Shown here one piece after another: positions 7,994 to 16,922 of a stretch of DNA of 64,000 bases. A program made the position numbers and the translations under genes. Every line of letters starts with the position of its first letter. Within the stretch, counting starts at the first letter, position 1. The DNA comes from Lachnospiraceae bacterium (lineage in GTDB: Bacteria; Bacillota; Clostridia; Lachnospirales; Lachnospiraceae), in the NCBI GenBank assembly GCA_015056945.1, contig SVFH01000008.1:61779-125778 (forward strand), in the 5' to 3' direction. The notes under the pieces are model-generated. The model was given only the letters and a program-made list of their open reading frames with translations, ran no database searches and had not been told where the DNA came from.

Positions 7994-9276
7994 TGAATGA
8001 AATCAAAACAGATGTGTTAATTGTAGGATGTGGTGTTGCAGGTCTTTATTGTGCCCTGCAGCTTCCGCCGGAGAAAAAGATTATCATAATTACGAAAGAC
8101 GCGGCTGATGCCAGTGATTCATTTCTTGCGCAGGGAGGAATCTGTGTGCAACGCAATGATGAAGATTATGTTTCCTTCTATGAAGATACCATGCGTGCGG
8201 GACACTATGAGAATAAGCCGGAATCTGTTGATATCATGATACGCTCTTCACGTGATGTTATCCGGGAACTTGTGGCATATGGCGTCGAGTTTGAGAAAGA
8301 CGGAGAGGCCTTCGCTTATACCAAAGAGGGAGCACATTCCAGACCGAGAATTCTGTTCCACGAGGACGAAACCGGAAAAGAGATTACGTCAAAGCTTTTG
8401 GCGGAAGCGCAAAAAAGATCAAACATTACGCTGGTGGAGCATTTTACCATGGTAGACCTTTTATGCAGGGATAACGAATGCTTCGGAATTGTGGGAAAGG
8501 ATGCGGACGGCAATTATGTTACGGCCCTTGCAGATTATACGGTGCTTGCAACCGGCGGTATCGGCGGTCTTTATGAACATTCGACAAACTACCGCCATCT
8601 GACCGGTGATGCGTTGGCGTTGGCGCTGCGCTATGATATCCGGTTGAAAAATATCGATTATATCCAGATTCATCCGACCACATTATATAGTGAAGAAGAC
8701 GGAAGGAAATTTTTGATTTCAGAGTCGGTAAGAGGTGAAGGTGCCATTCTTTTAAATTGGAAGGGTGAGCGCTTTGTCAATGAACTTCTGGCAAGAGATA
8801 TTGTGGCGAATGCTATTTTTGCTGAGATGGAAAAGGAAGGAAAACCGCATATGTGGCTTTCAATGGCACCGATTCCCATAGATGAGATTAAGTCGCATTT
8901 CCCGAACATCTGCAAACACTGCCTTGAGAAAGGCTACGATGTGACGAAAGAGCCGATTCCCATCGTTCCTGCCCAGCATTATTTCATGGGTGGAATTGAT
9001 GTGGATTCCAATAGTGCGACCTCCATGAACCGTTTATATGCAGTCGGCGAAACCGCTTGCAACGGCGTACACGGTAAAAACCGTCTGGCTAGTAATTCCT
9101 TGCTTGAAAGTCTTGTTTTTGCAGGACGTGCCGCACAGGATATGTCAGAACATTACAGTACAGCCAAGGAGTTCATAACGGGAGAGCTAGACGTAACACA
9201 ATACGAAACGATAGCAGAAGAGAATAAAAAAGCCGTGCTTGCGGCCATCGAAAAGGAGAAAAACAGTCATGAATGA
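7990..9276 (+). CDS. nadB: L-aspartate oxidase NadB
   Basis: A 428-residue flavoprotein that oxidises L-aspartate to iminoaspartate, which NadA then uses. The N-terminal Rossmann segment VLIVGCGVAGLYCALQL binds FAD. The succinate dehydrogenase/fumarate reductase-like segments DSFLAQGGICV, IHPTTLY, SESVRGEGAILL and GKNRLASNSLLE are clear. It is shorter than the ~540-residue E. coli enzyme because the C-terminal helical domain is missing, which is common in anaerobic Firmicutes. In anaerobes fumarate probably serves as electron acceptor (known of the family, not seen here). It overlaps nadA by 4 bp and nadC by 8 bp. Confidence 0.95.
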   Translation: MMNEIKTDVLIVGCGVAGLYCALQLPPEKKIIIITKDAADASDSFLAQGGICVQRNDEDYVSFYEDTMRAGHYENKPESVDIMIRSSRDVIRELVAYGVEFEKDGEAFAYTKEGAHSRPRILFHEDETGKEITSKLLAEAQKRSNITLVEHFTMVDLLCRDNECFGIVGKDADGNYVTALADYTVLATGGIGGLYEHSTNYRHLTGDALALALRYDIRLKNIDYIQIHPTTLYSEEDGRKFLISESVRGEGAILLNWKGERFVNELLARDIVANAIFAEMEKEGKPHMWLSMAPIPIDEIKSHFPNICKHCLEKGYDVTKEPIPIVPAQHYFMGGIDVDSNSATSMNRLYAVGETACNGVHGKNRLASNSLLESLVFAGRAAQDMSEHYSTAKEFITGELDVTQYETIAEENKKAVLAAIEKEKNSHE

Positions 9277-10120
9277 GATAACAATGAGAATGAATATGGA
9301 CCATTTGATTTTAAGTGCATTGCAAGAGGATATTACAAGTGAAGATATCACAACGAATTCCGTAATGCGTGAATACTGCCTCGGAGAGGTAGAGTTAATT
9401 TGTAAGCAGGACGGTGTAATTGCAGGTCTTGATGTGTTTAAGCGCGTGTTTGAACTTTTAGATGAGAAAACAGAAGTGACTTTTACCTGTAAAGACGGGG
9501 ATAAAGTGAAAAACGGTGAAAAAATCGGTTTGATTCGCGGTGATATCCGTGTGCTTCTTTCAGGTGAAAGAACTGCTTTAAACTATTTACAGAGAATGAG
9601 CGGTATTGCAAGCTATACACGTAACATTGCAGACCTTCTTGAAGGAAGCAATACCAAGCTTCTTGATACAAGAAAGACAACTCCTAACATGCGTATTTTT
9701 GAAAAGTATGCGGTGAAGGTCGGCGGCGGTTACAATCACCGCTACAACTTAAGCGACGGTATTCTTTTAAAAGATAACCACATCGGCGCTGCAGGCGGAG
9801 TGAAAGAAGCTGTCCGCATGGCAAAAGAGTATGCTCCGTTTGTTCGCAAAATTGAAATTGAAGTAGAGAATCTTGATATGTTAAAAGAAGCACTTGAAGC
9901 CGGTGCAGACATTATCATGTTAGATAATATGAGCGTGGAAGATATGAAAGAGGCAGTCAAGCTTGCCAAAGGCAAAGCTGAGACAGAGTGCAGCGGTAAT
10001 GTAACCCGTGAGAATGTGGCGCGCCTTGTGGATATCGGTGTAGACTATATCTCAAGCGGAGCACTTACGCATTCTTCCCCGATTCTTGATTTGTCACTGA
10101 AAAACCTGCATGCTGTATAA
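9269..10120 (+). CDS. nadC: Nicotinate-nucleotide pyrophosphorylase (quinolinate phosphoribosyltransferase)
   Basis: A 283-residue enzyme that converts quinolinate and PRPP to nicotinate mononucleotide with CO2 release, the last de novo step before NadD. It carries LSGERTALNYLQRMSGIA, LLDTRKTTPNMR, KVGGGYNHRYNLSDG and ILLKDNHI, all hallmark QPRTase segments, and the C-terminal barrel with DIIMLDNMS and SSGALTHS. The start at 9269 is preferred over an upstream in-frame codon at 9239 because AAAAGGAGAA lies at 9251-9260. It overlaps the end of nadB by 8 bp and is followed after nine bases by niaR. Confidence 0.96.
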   Translation: MNEITMRMNMDHLILSALQEDITSEDITTNSVMREYCLGEVELICKQDGVIAGLDVFKRVFELLDEKTEVTFTCKDGDKVKNGEKIGLIRGDIRVLLSGERTALNYLQRMSGIASYTRNIADLLEGSNTKLLDTRKTTPNMRIFEKYAVKVGGGYNHRYNLSDGILLKDNHIGAAGGVKEAVRMAKEYAPFVRKIEIEVENLDMLKEALEAGADIIMLDNMSVEDMKEAVKLAKGKAETECSGNVTRENVARLVDIGVDYISSGALTHSSPILDLSLKNLHAV

Positions 10121-10129
10121 GGAGGATTC

Positions 10130-10642
10130 ATGAAAGCAGACGAAAGGAGAAAAGCGATTGTCAATCATCTTCTGACTGTGCAAAACGCGGTTTCCGGAAC
10201 GGCACTGTCTGAGAAGTTCAAAGTTTCCAGACAGATTATTGTGCAGGATATTGCGATTTTAAAAGGTCTTGGCTATGAGATTCTTTCTACGCACAGCGGC
10301 TATGTTATACAGTCGGTACCGTTAAAAGAACGTGTATTGAAATTGTGGCATACGACAGAAGGCACGGAAGAGGAATTGAATACAATTGTCAGACTTGGCG
10401 GCACGGTTGTGGATGTTTTTGTCTGGCATAAAGTATATGGTAAAATCACAGCACCGCTAAATATTTTTTCAGAATTGCAGGTACGTCAGTTCATGGAAGG
10501 AGTTCGCAGCGGTAAATCTACAGAACTTATGCATATCACGGGCGGCTATCATTATCATACGGTGCGTGCAGAATCGGCAGAGGTTTTGGATGAAATAGAA
10601 GAAACCTTGCGAAAAAAAGGTTTTCTTGCACCGGAAATTTAG
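10130..10642 (+). CDS. niaR: Transcription repressor NiaR (HTH_11 and 3H domains)
   Basis: A 170-residue regulator of NAD biosynthesis that uses nicotinate as co-repressor. Residues 1-60 are a winged helix of the HTH_11 type (ALSEKFKVSRQIIVQDIAIL). Residues about 75-165 are the 3H domain named for its conserved metal-binding histidines, seen here as VFVWHKVYG, LMHITGG and YHYHTV. It is the last gene of nadA-nadB-nadC-niaR, with GGAGG just upstream. It most likely represses its own operon and possibly the divergent pncB. Confidence 0.93.
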   Translation: MKADERRKAIVNHLLTVQNAVSGTALSEKFKVSRQIIVQDIAILKGLGYEILSTHSGYVIQSVPLKERVLKLWHTTEGTEEELNTIVRLGGTVVDVFVWHKVYGKITAPLNIFSELQVRQFMEGVRSGKSTELMHITGGYHYHTVRAESAEVLDEIEETLRKKGFLAPEI

Positions 10643-10727
10643 GCGCAGGAACCTTTTTCAACAGAGGAAAGTTATTACAATATATATGTTTATCGTGTAA
10701 ATGAATGAGATTTTTATCACGTAAAAG

Positions 10728-10764
10728 GGTGCACTTGTGATTGCGGTGCACCTGTTTCGTTTTT
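10728..10764 (+). terminator. Terminator of the nad operon
   Basis: GGTGCAC (10728-10734) pairs with GTGCACC (10746-10752), followed by a T-rich stretch ending about 10764. Confidence 0.7.
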
Positions 10765-10767
10765 ATC

Positions 10768-10796
10768 TTGACAATACGAAACGTGACAGATAAAAT
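10768..10796 (+). promoter_or_regulatory. ileS promoter
   Basis: TTGACA (10768-10773), 17-bp spacer and TAAAAT (10791-10796) form a near-consensus promoter. Only about 63 nt separate the probable start from the ATG, too short for the T-box leader that often precedes ileS in Firmicutes. Confidence 0.8.
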
Positions 10797-10865
10797 ATTT
10801 ATAACTATGTCTTAAAAATCTAAATGAGATGTGCGATAAGCAGGATACGGAAAGGAGTACATATC

Positions 10866-13800
10866 ATGTACAATAAAGTTACAACGGATTTGAATTTTGT
10901 ACAGCGCGAAAAAGAAGTGGAAGCATTCTGGAAAGAGAATGACATCTTTCGCAAAAGTATGGAGAACCGTAAGGAAGGAGAAACCTATACATTCTATGAC
11001 GGACCGCCGACGGCAAACGGAAAGCCGCATATCGGTCATGTTTTGACGCGTGTTATTAAGGATATGATTCCCCGTTACCGTACGATGAAAGGATATATGG
11101 TTCCTCGTAAAGCCGGATGGGATACCCATGGTTTGCCGGTTGAACTTGAAGTAGAGAAACTTCTTGGTCTTGACGGGAAGGAACAGATTGAAGAATATGG
11201 TCTGGATCCTTTTATCGATAAATGTAAAGAGAGTGTGTGGAAATATAAGGGAATGTGGGAAGATTTCTCGGGAACCGTTGGTTTCTGGGCTGATATGGAT
11301 GACCCTTATGTTACCTATCATGATGATTTCATTGAGTCTGAGTGGTGGGCGCTGAAGCAGATTTGGGACAAGGGCCTTTTATATAAGGGTTTTAAAATTG
11401 TACCTTACTGCCCCCGTTGCGGAACTCCGCTTTCCTCTCACGAGGTTGCTCAAGGGTACAAGGCTGTAAAAGAGCGTTCGGCAGTAGTGCGCTTCAAAGT
11501 AATCGGTGAAGATGCATTTTTCCTTGCATGGACAACAACACCCTGGACGCTTCCTTCAAACGTTGCTCTTTGCGTGAATCCGGAAGAAACTTATTGTAAG
11601 GTATCTGCAGCAGACGGCAATGTATATTATATGGCGCAGGCACTTCTTGATAAGGTGCTCGGTTCTCTTGCCAAAGAGGGAGAGAAAGCATATGAAATCC
11701 TTGAAACCTACAAGGGTAAGGATTTGGAATATAAAGAATATGAGCCGCTTTTTGCATGTGCGGGTGAAGTGGCAGCGAAGCAGCATAAGAAAGGCCATTT
11801 TGTAACCTGTGATTCTTATGTAACAATGACAGACGGTACCGGTATCGTTCATATTGCTCCTGCATTCGGTGAAGACGATGCGCAGGTCGGACGTAAGTAT
11901 GATTTGCCGTTTGTACAGTTTGTTGACGGTAAGGGTGAAATGACTGCAGATACACCGTATGCCGGTAAGTTTGTGAAAGATGCCGACAAGGATATCCTTG
12001 TTGATCTTGATAAAGAGGGTAAATTGTTTGATGCGCCTAAGTTTGAACATGATTATCCGTTCTGCTGGAGATGTGATACTCCGCTTATTTACTATGCGCG
12101 CGAATCATGGTTTATTAAGATGACTGCAGTTCGTGATGACCTTGTAAGAAATAATAAGACAGTTAACTGGATTCCGGAATCCATCGGTGAAGGACGTTTC
12201 GGTAACTGGCTTGAGAATATTCAGGATTGGGGTATTTCCCGTAACCGATACTGGGGAACACCGCTTAATATCTGGGAATGTGAAGATTGCGGACATCAGG
12301 AAGCAATCGGTTCAAGAGAAGAGCTTGCACGCATGAGCGGTAAAGAGAGTGCAAAGACTGTAGAACTTCACAGACCTTATATCGATGAGGTAATCTGCAA
12401 CTGCCCGAAATGCGGTAAGAGCATGAAGCGTGTGCCGGAAGTAATTGACTGCTGGTTTGATTCAGGAGCAATGCCTTTCGCTCAGCACCATTATCCGTTC
12501 GAGAATAAGGAACTTTTCGAAAAACAGTTCCCCGCACAGTTTATTTCCGAAGCGGTTGATCAGACCAGAGGATGGTTCTACTCTCTCATGGCAGAATCAA
12601 CACTGCTCTTTAATAAAGCTCCGTACGAGAATGTTATCGTACTCGGTCATGTGCAGGATGAGAACGGACAGAAAATGAGTAAGTCTAAAGGAAATGCAGT
12701 AGATCCGTTTGATGCATTGGAAGAATACGGTGCAGATGCAATCCGTTGGTATTTCTACATTAACTCTGCTCCCTGGTTACCGAACCGTTTCCACGGCAAT
12801 GCGGTAAGAGAAGGACAGCGTAAGTTCATGGGAACACTTTGGAATACTTATGCGTTCTTTGTACTTTATGCAAATATTGATCAGTTTGATGCAACCAAAT
12901 ATACATTGGAATATGATAAGCTTTCCGTTATGGATAAGTGGTTATTATCCAAGATGAATACCGTTATCAAAGAAGTGGATGATAATTTAAATAACTATCG
13001 TATTCCGGAAGCAGCAAGAGCATTACAGGATTTCACGGATGAGATGAGTAACTGGTATGTTCGCCGCGGTCGTGAACGTTTCTGGGCAAAGGGCATGGAG
13101 CAAGATAAGATTAATGCTTACATGACACTTTATACGGCTCTTGTGAACCTTGCAAAGATTGCTGCTCCCATGATTCCTTTCATGACAGAGCAGATTTATC
13201 GTAATCTTGTTTGTTCTATCGACAGTACTGCACCCGAAAGTGTACATTTGTGTGACTTCCCTGTTGCAGATGAATCAATGATTGATAAAAAGCTCGAAGA
13301 GGATATGAAAGCAGTGCTTAAGACTGTTGTACTTGGTCGTGCCTGCAGAAATACGGCAAACATTAAGAATCGTCAGCCGATTGCAACCATGTTTGTCAAA
13401 GCACCTTTTACATTAGAGAAGTTTTATCAGGAAATCATCGAAGATGAGCTGAATGTAAAGAGTGTTGTATTTACGGATGAAGTAAGAGAGTTTACCACAT
13501 ATACGTTTAAACCGCAACTTCGTACCGTTGGTCCGAAGTACGGCAAACAGCTTGGCGCAATTCAGAAGTATCTTGCGGCAGTTGACGGCAACGATGCAAT
13601 GGATAAGTTAAAAGCAAACGGTGCACTTGTCTTTGATGCGGATGGTACGGAAATATCTCTTGCAGAAGAAGATTTGTTAATCGAAATGAAGCAGAAGGAA
13701 GGTTATGTAACGGAAGCAGATGCGGTTGTAACCGTAATTCTTGATACAAACCTTACACCGGAGCTTTTGGAAGAAGGTTTCGTATACGAAGTAATCAGCA

Positions 13801-14021
13801 AAGTGCAGACAATGCGTAAGGACTGTGATTTCGAAGTAACGGATCACATTAAGGTTTATGTGGATGGCAATGAGAAGGTTGCAAACATCATGAAAGCAAA
13901 TGAGGCAGCAATCTCAGAAAAAGTGTTGGCAGACGAAATCTGCTATGGGGCAACATGTGAGACATCTAAGAGTTGGGGCGTAAACGGAGAAGACGTAACT
14001 ATCGGCGTCTGCAGAATCTAG
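10866..14021 (+). CDS. ileS: Isoleucyl-tRNA synthetase
   Basis: A 1,051-residue class I aminoacyl-tRNA synthetase that charges tRNA-Ile. The HIGH motif is in GKPHIGHVL (about residue 55) and the KMSKS motif in GQKMSKSKGN (about residue 603). Between them lies the CP1 editing domain, with WTTTPWTLPSNVALCV typical of the hydrolytic site. Zinc-type Cys pairs are seen in CPRCG and CNCPKCGK. The C-terminal anticodon-binding part is long. The ~1,050-residue length is that of the eukaryote-like IleRS type, whose members are usually insensitive to mupirocin (family knowledge, not tested). The ATG at 10866 is chosen over an upstream codon because AAAGGAG precedes it. Confidence 0.96.
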   Translation: MYNKVTTDLNFVQREKEVEAFWKENDIFRKSMENRKEGETYTFYDGPPTANGKPHIGHVLTRVIKDMIPRYRTMKGYMVPRKAGWDTHGLPVELEVEKLLGLDGKEQIEEYGLDPFIDKCKESVWKYKGMWEDFSGTVGFWADMDDPYVTYHDDFIESEWWALKQIWDKGLLYKGFKIVPYCPRCGTPLSSHEVAQGYKAVKERSAVVRFKVIGEDAFFLAWTTTPWTLPSNVALCVNPEETYCKVSAADGNVYYMAQALLDKVLGSLAKEGEKAYEILETYKGKDLEYKEYEPLFACAGEVAAKQHKKGHFVTCDSYVTMTDGTGIVHIAPAFGEDDAQVGRKYDLPFVQFVDGKGEMTADTPYAGKFVKDADKDILVDLDKEGKLFDAPKFEHDYPFCWRCDTPLIYYARESWFIKMTAVRDDLVRNNKTVNWIPESIGEGRFGNWLENIQDWGISRNRYWGTPLNIWECEDCGHQEAIGSREELARMSGKESAKTVELHRPYIDEVICNCPKCGKSMKRVPEVIDCWFDSGAMPFAQHHYPFENKELFEKQFPAQFISEAVDQTRGWFYSLMAESTLLFNKAPYENVIVLGHVQDENGQKMSKSKGNAVDPFDALEEYGADAIRWYFYINSAPWLPNRFHGNAVREGQRKFMGTLWNTYAFFVLYANIDQFDATKYTLEYDKLSVMDKWLLSKMNTVIKEVDDNLNNYRIPEAARALQDFTDEMSNWYVRRGRERFWAKGMEQDKINAYMTLYTALVNLAKIAAPMIPFMTEQIYRNLVCSIDSTAPESVHLCDFPVADESMIDKKLEEDMKAVLKTVVLGRACRNTANIKNRQPIATMFVKAPFTLEKFYQEIIEDELNVKSVVFTDEVREFTTYTFKPQLRTVGPKYGKQLGAIQKYLAAVDGNDAMDKLKANGALVFDADGTEISLAEEDLLIEMKQKEGYVTEADAVVTVILDTNLTPELLEEGFVYEVISKVQTMRKDCDFEVTDHIKVYVDGNEKVANIMKANEAAISEKVLADEICYGATCETSKSWGVNGEDVTIGVCRI

Positions 14022-14023
14022 GG

Positions 14024-14160
14024 TATAATTATGGGGGTGCTGTTCAGTCATTCTATCTATGTCTCTGCTTGGAAAAGAATCTTTCCCGGCATAAAGAGAC
14101 AAGGTCGGAATGATGCGTACGGCACCCCAAAATGTACAGTAAAGTATTCCTGTAAACATT
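14024..14160 (+). ncRNA. Candidate structured RNA between ileS and glgP
   Basis: A TATAAT box at 14024-14029 (no clear -35) is followed by a near-continuous ~95-nt hairpin. GGGGTGC (14034-14040) pairs with GCACCCC (14122-14128), TCATTC (14048-14053) with GAATGA (14108-14113), TGTCTCT (14060-14066) with AGAGACA (14095-14101), and GGAAA (14071-14075) with TTTCC (14082-14086). A second small hairpin pairs AATGT/ACAG (14131-14139) with CTGT/ACATT (14150-14160). It lacks the GGAAGGAAGCAG-type apical signature of SRP RNA and I recognise no Rfam family. It may be an independent small RNA or a leader of glgP. Confidence 0.5.
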
Positions 14161-14212
14161 GGATGCTTTGCAGGACTTTATTGTAATATCAATCCATAAC
14201 GGAGGAAAGAAT

Positions 14213-16855
14213 ATGGCAGCAAAGAAAGAAACAAAATCAACCGCAGCAAAGAAGACTACGGCAACCAAGGCAACGACAACAAAGAAAGCTGCTGCAACAA
14301 AGAAGACAACAACAAAGACTACGGCGACGAAGAAAGCAACAACTGCTAAAGCAACGACAAAGACAACCACGGCAAAGAAGAAAGTACCCGCGCCGTCCTT
14401 CCAGCCGAAAGTGAAGTTTGATAAAGAGCTTTTTAAAAGAAGTGTTTTGTACAATGTAAAAACATTGTATCGTCAGAACATGGAGGAAGCAACACCGCAG
14501 CAGATTTTTCAGGCGGTTTCTTATGCAATCAAGGATCAGATTGTTGATACATGGATGAAGACACAGGAAGCTTATGAGGAGAAAGAACCCAAGACTGTGT
14601 ACTATCTTTCCATGGAGTTTTTGATGGGTCGTGCCCTCGGAAATAATATGATTAACTTAATGGCTTACAAAGAAGCGAAAGAAGCTTTGGAGGAGCTTGG
14701 AGTAGACATTAACATGATTGAAGACCAGGAGCCGGATGCAGCCCTCGGAAACGGTGGTTTGGGCCGTCTTGCAGCATGCTTCCTTGACTCTCTTGCAACA
14801 CTTGGTTACTCGGCATACGGTTGCGGTATCCGTTACCGTTACGGAATGTTTAAGCAGGAAATCCGCGATGGTTATCAGGTAGAGGTTCCCGATAATTGGC
14901 TTGCAGACGGTAACCCGTTTGAATTAAGACGTCCCGAATATACCAAAGAAGTTCGTTTCGGCGGATATGTGAGTGTAAGAACTGACGAATTCGGAAGAAA
15001 TCACTACTATCAGGAAGGCTACCAGGTCGTAAAAGCGGTTCCTTATGATTTGCCGATTATCGGTTACGGTAACGGAATTGTAAATACACTTCGTATCTGG
15101 GATGCACAACCTGTAGACTGCTTCCGCCTTGATTCTTTTGATAAAGGTGATTACCAGAAGGCTGTTGAGCAGGAGAACCTTGCAAGAAACATCGTAGAAG
15201 TTCTCTATCCGAACGACAATCACAATGCAGGTAAAGAGCTTCGCTTGAAACAGCAGTATTTCTTTGTTTCCGCATCCGTGCAGGAAGCAGTGGATAAATA
15301 TATGAGAACGCATTCTGATGTGCGTAAGCTTCACGAGAAGGTAACCTTCCAGTTAAACGATACCCATCCGACCGTGGCGATTGCCGAGTTGATGAGAATC
15401 CTTTTGGATGATTACTATCTGACATGGGATGAAGCATGGGAAGTAACAACGAAGACCTGCGCATATACCAATCACACTATCATGGCAGAGGCACTCGAGA
15501 AATGGCCGATTGAATTATTCAGTCGCCTTTTACCCAGAGTATATCAGATTATTGAAGAGATTAACCGTCGTTTCATCGGTGAGATTGAAGCAAGATATCC
15601 CGGCAATCAGGAGAAGGTTCGTAAGATGGCAGTGATTTATGACGGCCAGGTTAAGATGGCACATCTTGCAATCGTTGCAGGATACTCCGTAAACGGTGTT
15701 GCAAGACTGCATACCGAAATACTTAAGAATCAGGAACTTCGTGATTTCTACGAGATGATGCCGGAGAAATTTAACAATAAGACAAACGGTATTACACAGA
15801 GAAGATTCCTTCTTCACGGTAATCCCTTGCTTGCAGACTGGGTAACCGCACATATCGGACCGGACTGGATTACGGATTTACCGAAGATTGCAGGCTTGAA
15901 AGTATATGCAACTGATAAAAAAGCACAGGCTGAGTTCATGAACATCAAGTATCAGAATAAGGTTCGTCTTGCAGAATATATTCGTGAACACAACGGCATT
16001 GAAGTGGATCCCCGTTCCATTTTTGACGTACAGGTGAAGAGACTGCATGAGTACAAGAGACAGCTTCTTAACATTTTACATGTTATGTATCTGTACAATG
16101 AAATCAAGGAACATCCTGAGATGGAATTCTATCCGAGAACTTTTATCTTCGGTGCGAAAGCAGCAGCAGGATACCGCAATGCAAAGCTTACCATTAAGTT
16201 GATTAATGCCGTAGCGGATGTGATAAACAATGATAAGTCCATCAATAATAAGATTAAAGTTGTATTCATTGAGAACTATCGTGTATCCAATGCTGAACTT
16301 ATTTTTGCGGCAGCGGATGTATCTGAACAGATTTCAACCGCAAGTAAGGAAGCCAGCGGTACCGGTAACATGAAGTTTATGTTAAACGGCGCGCTTACCA
16401 TCGGAACCATGGATGGTGCAAACGTGGAAATCGTGGAAGAAGTTGGCGCAGAGAATGCATTTATCTTCGGTCTGTCTTCTGACGAGGTTATTCATTTTGA
16501 GAATCACGGCGGTTATGACCCGAACGAGATATTCAATAATGATCCGGATGTACGTAAGGTATTGATGCAGTTAATCAACGGAACCTATTCACCCGATGAT
16601 ACGGAACGTTTCCGTCATCTGTATAATTCCTTCCTGAATACACTCAGCTCATCCAAGGCAGATACCTATTTCATATTAAAAGATTTCAAGGCTTATGCGG
16701 CAGCACACAAGCGTGTGGAAGAAGCATATATGGATGAAGAACGTTGGGCAGAGAGCGCAATCTTAAATGTGGCCTGCTCCGGTAAATTTACATCTGACAG
16801 AACCATCCAGCAGTACGTGGATGAAATCTGGAAGCTTGATAAAGTAGAACTGTAG
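14213..16855 (+). CDS. glgP: Glycogen/alpha-glucan phosphorylase with Lys/Thr/Ala-rich N-terminal tail
   Basis: An 880-residue PLP enzyme that releases glucose-1-phosphate from glycogen or maltodextrin. The catalytic body (from about residue 65) has MEFLMGRALGNN, GNGGLGRLAACFLDS, FQLNDTHPTVAIAEL, NGITQRRFL and the PLP site EASGTGNMKFMLNG with Lys721. The unusual part is residues 1-62, made almost only of Lys, Thr and Ala in short repeats such as AAKKTTATKATTTKK, like the tail of histone H1 or HU-type proteins. Typical GlgP is 800-820 residues without it. The ATG at 14213 is supported by GGAGGAAAG, and the tail is in frame and open. It may bind nucleic acid or polyanionic material. Confidence 0.93.
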   Translation: MAAKKETKSTAAKKTTATKATTTKKAAATKKTTTKTTATKKATTAKATTKTTTAKKKVPAPSFQPKVKFDKELFKRSVLYNVKTLYRQNMEEATPQQIFQAVSYAIKDQIVDTWMKTQEAYEEKEPKTVYYLSMEFLMGRALGNNMINLMAYKEAKEALEELGVDINMIEDQEPDAALGNGGLGRLAACFLDSLATLGYSAYGCGIRYRYGMFKQEIRDGYQVEVPDNWLADGNPFELRRPEYTKEVRFGGYVSVRTDEFGRNHYYQEGYQVVKAVPYDLPIIGYGNGIVNTLRIWDAQPVDCFRLDSFDKGDYQKAVEQENLARNIVEVLYPNDNHNAGKELRLKQQYFFVSASVQEAVDKYMRTHSDVRKLHEKVTFQLNDTHPTVAIAELMRILLDDYYLTWDEAWEVTTKTCAYTNHTIMAEALEKWPIELFSRLLPRVYQIIEEINRRFIGEIEARYPGNQEKVRKMAVIYDGQVKMAHLAIVAGYSVNGVARLHTEILKNQELRDFYEMMPEKFNNKTNGITQRRFLLHGNPLLADWVTAHIGPDWITDLPKIAGLKVYATDKKAQAEFMNIKYQNKVRLAEYIREHNGIEVDPRSIFDVQVKRLHEYKRQLLNILHVMYLYNEIKEHPEMEFYPRTFIFGAKAAAGYRNAKLTIKLINAVADVINNDKSINNKIKVVFIENYRVSNAELIFAAADVSEQISTASKEASGTGNMKFMLNGALTIGTMDGANVEIVEEVGAENAFIFGLSSDEVIHFENHGGYDPNEIFNNDPDVRKVLMQLINGTYSPDDTERFRHLYNSFLNTLSSSKADTYFILKDFKAYAAAHKRVEEAYMDEERWAESAILNVACSGKFTSDRTIQQYVDEIWKLDKVEL

Positions 16856-16869
16856 AAGTATCCGATTAA

Positions 16870-16888
16870 GGGGGCGGGTTCTGCCCCC
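16870..16888 (+). terminator. GC-rich hairpin after glgP
   Basis: GGGGGC (16870-16875) pairs with GCCCCC (16883-16888). The following TGTCTAAAT is only weakly T-rich, so termination may be partial. Confidence 0.5.
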
Positions 16889-16922
16889 TGTCTAAATAAA
16901 AGAAACAGGAAAGAGGAAAATT

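Noticed and set aside
10797..10865. T-box riboswitch before ileS
   Set aside because: The promoter lies only about 63 nt before the start codon and there is no room for a T-box or a leader terminator.
14034..14128. SRP (4.5S-type) RNA
   Set aside because: The hairpin lacks the conserved apical GGAAGGAAGC-type loop and asymmetric bulge of SRP helix 8.
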